Both the position numbers and the translations under genes were made by a program. Below the pieces are notes generated by a model. The model had not been told where the DNA came from. It made no database searches and was given only the letters and a program-made list of their open reading frames with translations. A stretch of DNA of 7,832 nucleotides from assembly GCA_964345555.1 (NCBI GenBank), contig CAYFRD010000048.1, forward strand, positions 1-7,832, given 5' to 3'. Below are positions 4,984 to 7,832 of the stretch, in pieces; position 1 is the stretch's first letter, and every line of letters begins with the position of its first letter. This DNA is from Peptoniphilus_E sp964345555. GTDB lineage: Bacteria; Bacillota; Clostridia; Tissierellales; Peptoniphilaceae.

Positions 4984-6396
4984 ATGAAAAAGAAGGTATT
5001 GTTAATCACTGTAATTATAAGCTTATTGCTAAGTTCTTTACCGGTATTTGCAGCTCCTGTAAGCAAATTAGATTTTAAAGAACGCCATACTTTTGAAGAA
5101 ATAGAAAATGAATTAGAGAGATTAAGTAAAGATTATCCTGAATACACTAAGTTGTTTTCAATAGGATCAAGTTGGCGTGAAAATGAAATTTGGTGCTTAA
5201 AGATCACAAATAAGAAGATAGCTGATGAAAAGAAAACAGGAATTGCAATTATGGCCAATATTCACGGAGGAGAGCAGGAATCTGCAGAATCTGCATTGTA
5301 CAGTGCTATAAAATTCTGTGAAGAATCTTCAACTGCTGAAGGTAAAAAGATACTTGATGGTTATGTAATTTATATAGTGCCTGTAATTAATCCTGACGGA
5401 TATATTCAATCATTTATATACAATACCAGACCAAATTTGAAACCTACCGATTTAAATGGAGATGGAGTAGTATTTAGCGATCCTTATACAGATATAAATG
5501 GAGATGGCGTAATAGCTGAAGTTTATAAAGGTAAAGTGGACACTAAACTAAAAGAAAGAGAAAAAATAGGCATGGAAAGTCCTGATTGGGATAAAAACGG
5601 GATTTTGGGAGATGATCCTAAGACCAGCGGAATCGATTTAAACAGAACTTTTAAATATCAATATGCAAGATATGATATTGAAACTGATCCCAAATTTAAC
5701 AAAGATTCTGCAGGTGTAGTCGGAAATAATTCATATAAAACTAATGGAAAGGCGGAGGCTGGAGGACGAGAACCTGAAGTTAAAGCTGTTGAAAGATTTT
5801 TTGCAAAATATCCGGTAGATGCAATGACTACTATTCACACAGGAATTCAAACAGTTCTATATCCTTGGTGCTATAGAGCATATGAACCCGAAAATCCTAA
5901 AGATGTTCAAATACCTCATATGAAAGAAACATCTGAAAAGATGGCGAAAAAGTTCAGCGAAATTACAGGACGTGATTTTTATGCTAAACAATCCTATGAT
6001 GACTATACTACATCTGCAGAATTAATAGATTATACATTCGGAAGACATAAGATTAATTCCTACACAATTGAAGTATATAGACCCGGAATGTCCGATCCTA
6101 AATCTGAATACATAGAAGACAGATGTGCATGGAACGATAAATTACCTGAAGAAACTTGGATATTCTATAACAAAGAAGATATAAAATCAAAATTAAATCT
6201 CGACTATGAAAACCTAGGTTTAAAGGATGGAGAAGGTTTGTGGTTTAAGAATACTTCAAGGGCACAAATGGCAGGTAAAGCTCCGGAAGATCAAGATGTA
6301 ATGGTAAAAGGATGTTTTGAAATCATAAAATTAATGATTGAAAGCGAAGAACCTAACGGAAATAACAATTACTTTTGCCCTGAATATCTACAATAA
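4984..6396 (+). CDS. Secreted M14-family zinc carboxypeptidase
   Basis: This is a predicted extracellular metallopeptidase that would trim residues from peptide ends, plausibly for amino acid supply. Of 470 residues, the first 23 form a signal peptide (KKK, then a hydrophobic core, likely cleavage after VFA at 23). There is no lipobox, LPxTG or S-layer domain, so it is probably released. The M14 zinc ligands are H94 and E97 (IHGGE) and H285 (TIHTG). R221 in GIDLNR matches the substrate-binding NR motif, and E363 in SYTIEVYRPG matches the catalytic glutamate. Residues 150-215 form an insert with DLNGDG (156-161), DINGDG (170-175) and DWDKNG (201-206), resembling calcium-binding loops; similar inserts occur in some bacterial M14 enzymes. 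AAGGAGGA (4972-4979) fixes the start. It has its own promoter and terminator. The exact substrate is unknown. Confidence 0.88.
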   Translation: MKKKVLLITVIISLLLSSLPVFAAPVSKLDFKERHTFEEIENELERLSKDYPEYTKLFSIGSSWRENEIWCLKITNKKIADEKKTGIAIMANIHGGEQESAESALYSAIKFCEESSTAEGKKILDGYVIYIVPVINPDGYIQSFIYNTRPNLKPTDLNGDGVVFSDPYTDINGDGVIAEVYKGKVDTKLKEREKIGMESPDWDKNGILGDDPKTSGIDLNRTFKYQYARYDIETDPKFNKDSAGVVGNNSYKTNGKAEAGGREPEVKAVERFFAKYPVDAMTTIHTGIQTVLYPWCYRAYEPENPKDVQIPHMKETSEKMAKKFSEITGRDFYAKQSYDDYTTSAELIDYTFGRHKINSYTIEVYRPGMSDPKSEYIEDRCAWNDKLPEETWIFYNKEDIKSKLNLDYENLGLKDGEGLWFKNTSRAQMAGKAPEDQDVMVKGCFEIIKLMIESEEPNGNNNYFCPEYLQ

Positions 6397-6419
6397 TATT
6401 TAAATACCAAAGTTTTATT

Positions 6420-6439
6420 GCCCCGTAAGGGGCTCTTTT
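6420..6439 (+). terminator. Intrinsic terminator after the peptidase gene
   Basis: GCCCC (6420-6424) pairs with GGGGC (6429-6433) around a GTAA tetraloop of the stable GNRA type, followed by TCTTTT. The stem is short but entirely G:C. It ends the single-gene transcript before the rplJ promoter. Confidence 0.85.
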
Positions 6440-6533
6440 AATTTTAAAACTATAGTGCGGTATAAATAATAATGCTGTAATATAAATCAAAATGCAGAAA
6501 TTTTTTGTATAATATATTTTTTAAATTTTAAGA
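6440..6533. other. AT-rich spacer before the rplJL promoter
   Basis: No gene is visible. A TATAAT at 6508-6513 lacks a -35 partner and an extension. The whole interval from the peptidase stop (6396) to rplJ (6728) is occupied by a terminator, this spacer, the rplJ promoter and the L10 leader. Confidence 0.5.
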
Positions 6534-6562
6534 ATTATTAATGATTAAAATTTATTAATAAT
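6534..6562. promoter_or_regulatory. UP-element-like inverted repeat before the rplJ -35
   Basis: ATTATTAAT (6534-6542) and ATTAATAAT (6554-6562) are perfect inverted copies separated by 11 bases, ending one base before the -35 box. The stretch around 6547-6556 (AAAATTTATT) resembles the consensus UP element bound by the RNA polymerase alpha subunit. Strong ribosomal promoters often have one. A protein operator is an alternative. Confidence 0.4.
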
Positions 6563-6563
6563 G

Positions 6564-6592
6564 TTGACATTAATATTAAACTATGTTATTAT
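6564..6592 (+). promoter_or_regulatory. Strong promoter of rplJ-rplL
   Basis: A perfect -35 TTGACA (6564-6569), a 17-base spacer and a -10 TATTAT (6587-6592) with TG extension at 6584-6585. This is the best promoter in the window. Transcription should start near 6599, just before the L10 leader. It makes rplJL independent of the rplKA operon. Confidence 0.88.
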
Positions 6593-6608
6593 ACACATTG
6601 TTAATTAA

Positions 6609-6712
6609 CCGCAGACAGTAGGGAGCATATGCTTTAATAATCCTACCGAGGTAAGCAATCGAAAGTTATATCGAATTTCTTAATCTCATCATGTCTGCGA
6701 TGAGATTTTTTA
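6609..6712 (+). ncRNA. L10 leader RNA controlling rplJ-rplL
   Basis: This matches the widespread L10 leader, the mRNA site bound by the L10(L12)4 complex. An aptamer arm is formed by GTAGG (6618-6622) with CCTAC (6642-6646), followed by the conserved CCGAGGT (6646-6652). A long-range stem joins CGCAGACA (6610-6617) to TGTCTGCG (6692-6699). The latter lies in the loop of the downstream terminator, so the long-range stem and the terminator exclude each other. By comparison with the Bacillus subtilis rplJL leader, excess L10(L12)4 is expected to favour termination. The pairings are seen in the sequence; the direction of control is from known family behaviour. Confidence 0.85.
6682..6711 (+). terminator. 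Attenuator terminator within the L10 leader
   Basis: AATCTCATC (6682-6690) pairs perfectly with GATGAGATT (6699-6707) around an 8-base loop, followed by a run of T to 6711. It lies 17 bases before the rplJ start, so termination here prevents both genes from being made. Its loop holds the 3' half of the competing long-range stem. Confidence 0.87.
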
Positions 6713-6727
6713 TTTGGGGGTGAAATT

Positions 6728-7267
6728 ATGAGAGAAGAAAAACTTCAAGCAAAAACCCAATTAGTTGATGAAATAAAACAAAAGGTCAATGAATCTCAAG
6801 CTATGGTTTTTATAAATTATAGAGGTTTAAGTGTAGAAGCGGTAACTGAATTGAGAGCTAAGTACAGAGAAGCGGGAGTTCAATACAAGGTTTACAAGAA
6901 CACCATGATGAGACGAGCTTTTGAAGAACTTGGTTTTGACGAAGGGATTAACGAGTTTCTTAAAGGACCGAGTGCAGTGGCATTTTCAATTGAAGACCCT
7001 GTTTCGGCTGCTAAGATAACTTCGGAATTTGCTAAAGATCACGAACAAGTTGAAATCAAAACCGGTATTGTTGATGGTAAATTGATTTCTGTAGCAGAAA
7101 TAGAAAGATTAGCTAAACTTCCGCCTAAGGAAGTTCTTATTGCTCAAGTTCTAGGTGGATTGAACGCTCCGATCCAAGGACTTGCAAATGTATTGAGCGG
7201 AAATATCCGTGGACTTGCAGTTGTTTTAGATGCAATACGCGAAAAGAAAGAAAAAGAAGCAGCATAA
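6728..7267 (+). CDS. rplJ: Ribosomal protein L10 (uL10)
   Basis: L10 anchors the L7/L12 dimers to 23S rRNA at the base of the ribosomal stalk and, in complex with L12, binds its own mRNA leader. The 179-residue protein is close to usual length. The N-terminal RNA-binding domain shows NYRGLSV (30-36), YKVYKNTMMRRA (53-64) and GPSAVAFS (80-87), and LAKLPPKEVLIAQVLGGL (128-145) follows. The C-terminal helix (about 150-179, ending in charged residues) is where L12 dimers dock in this family. GGGGGTG (6716-6722) sets the start at 6728, the same type of site as rpmG uses. rplL follows after 32 bases. Confidence 0.97.
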   Translation: MREEKLQAKTQLVDEIKQKVNESQAMVFINYRGLSVEAVTELRAKYREAGVQYKVYKNTMMRRAFEELGFDEGINEFLKGPSAVAFSIEDPVSAAKITSEFAKDHEQVEIKTGIVDGKLISVAEIERLAKLPPKEVLIAQVLGGLNAPIQGLANVLSGNIRGLAVVLDAIREKKEKEAA

Positions 7268-7299
7268 AATTTTAAAATAATTAATTTGGAGGAATAAAA

Positions 7300-7683
7300 A
7301 TGTCAGAAAAAGTACAAGCTCTTATTGAAGAGATTAAAAATTTAACAGTATTGGAATTATCAGAAGTAGTTAAAGCTCTTGAAGAAGAATTCGGAGTATC
7401 AGCAGCAGCACCTGCAGCAGTTGTAGCAGCAGCACCTGCAGCCGGAGCAGCAGCACCTGCAGCAGAAGAAAAAACTGAATTTAACGTTGTTCTTAAAGAT
7501 GCAGGAGCAGAAAAGATCAAGGTTATCAAAGTAGTTAAAGACCTTACAGGATTAGGACTAAAGGAAGCAAAAGCATTAGTAGACGGAGCTCCTAAGGCTG
7601 TTAAAGAAAACGCACCTAAGGAAGAAGCAGAACAAATCAAAGCTAAGCTTGAAGAAGTTGGCGCAACTGTAGAACTTGACTGA
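7300..7683 (+). CDS. rplL: Ribosomal protein L7/L12 (bL12)
   Basis: L7/L12 is the multi-copy stalk protein that recruits translational GTPases. The 127-residue product has the N-terminal dimer and L10-binding domain (about 1-31), an Ala/Pro-rich flexible hinge (about 34-57), and the compact C-terminal factor-binding domain (about 59-127) with KIKVIKVVKDLTGLGLKEA (72-90). The hinge contains AAAPAA three times (35-40, 43-48, 50-55), making it slightly longer than in many relatives. GGAGG (7288-7292) supports the start. The stop is TGA, unlike the TAA or TAG of the other genes. A strong terminator follows. Confidence 0.97.
   Translation: MSEKVQALIEEIKNLTVLELSEVVKALEEEFGVSAAAPAAVVAAAPAAGAAAPAAEEKTEFNVVLKDAGAEKIKVIKVVKDLTGLGLKEAKALVDGAPKAVKENAPKEEAEQIKAKLEEVGATVELD
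7401..7463 (+). repeat. Three exact 18-bp repeats in the rplL hinge
   Basis: AGCAGCAGCACCTGCAGC occurs at 7401-7418, 7425-7442 and 7446-7463, all in frame, each encoding the hinge unit AAAPAA with alternating spacers of six and three bases. Exact DNA identity, not only protein similarity, suggests expansion by unequal crossing-over or slippage. Confidence 0.9.
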
Positions 7684-7705
7684 TTAAATTGAATTTTTAA
7701 GAAGC

Positions 7706-7744
7706 AAAGCCATTTAATTGTATGTGCAATTAAGTGGCTTTTTT
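7706..7744 (+). terminator. Strong intrinsic terminator after rplL
   Basis: A 15-bp stem, AAAGCCATTTAATTG (7706-7720) with CAATTAAGTGGCTTT (7727-7741), contains one G:T pair and a 6-base loop, and is followed by T-rich DNA (7739-7744 and 7746-7751). It should end the rplJL transcript efficiently. Confidence 0.92.
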
Positions 7745-7814
7745 GTTTTTTCTAAAAAAGCAGATTATTAGGGGAAATTAAATATCAAAGAAAATAATAA
7801 ATTTGTGAAAAAAA

Positions 7815-7823
7815 TGGTATAAA
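7815..7823 (+). promoter_or_regulatory. Possible promoter for the next gene
   Basis: TGGTATAAA is an extended -10-like sequence identical to the one before the peptidase gene (4951-4959). No good -35 is seen at the right distance. It would serve a gene beyond the window, possibly rpoB, which usually follows rplL. Confidence 0.3.
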
Positions 7824-7832
7824 AAGAATATT

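Noticed and set aside
7401..7463. CRISPR-like short repeats
   Set aside because: The repeats are in frame within rplL, the spacers are only three to six bases, and they encode the protein hinge.
7281..7640. Minus-strand open frame over rplL
   Set aside because: It is a shadow of the Ala-rich rplL codons, has no ribosome binding site of its own, and rplL is certain.

Overview
The window looks like a draft-genome piece of a low-GC Gram-positive anaerobe, most likely Clostridia/Tissierellia (a Peptoniphilus-like coccus is my guess). The evidence is the strongly AT-rich DNA, the strong AGGAGG or GGGGG-type ribosome binding sites, the four-cysteine L33, and the rpmG-secE-nusG-rplK-rplA gene order. 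The genus is inference from style and not proven. All genes read on the + strand.

Left block (253-2562): one operon encodes ribosomal protein L33, the translocon subunit SecE, the transcription factor NusG, and ribosomal proteins L11 and L1. It has a promoter with an extended -10 ahead of rpmG and a clear intrinsic terminator after rplA. Just upstream of both rplK and rplA sits a small hairpin with the same conserved strands (GTGGGAGG ... ATACCAC). These strands match the base of the L1 stalk of 23S rRNA, so each looks like a binding site through which L1 represses its own mRNA.

Middle block (2563-6439): in most Firmicutes rplJ follows rplA directly. Here two unrelated, separately transcribed genes lie between them. 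They are glpK (glycerol kinase, complete, active-site residues present) and a secreted M14-family zinc carboxypeptidase with an Asp/Asn/Gly-rich insert that may bind calcium. The last 84 bp of glpK plus 35 bp of flank are duplicated in tandem (119-bp unit, one difference). A 100-N scaffold gap follows, and its two edges share the same 11 bases. Either the operon really is split or the scaffold join needs checking. The 440-bp stretch before glpK contains three contiguous small hairpins, a perfect 14-bp palindrome and several TGnTATAAT boxes.

Right block (6534-7744): rplJ and rplL (L10 and L7/L12, the ribosomal stalk) have their own strong promoter. An L10-type leader RNA with a long-range stem that competes with an intrinsic terminator lies between promoter and rplJ. 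A strong terminator follows rplL, so the usual downstream rpoBC would need its own promoter.

The two ribosomal blocks show two autoregulatory circuits: L1 probably at translation, L10 probably by transcription attenuation. I found no CRISPR array, tRNA, rRNA, insertion sequence or clearly new multi-gene system. The most notable points are the doubled L1-stalk mimic, the split of the ribosomal cluster, and the duplication beside the gap.
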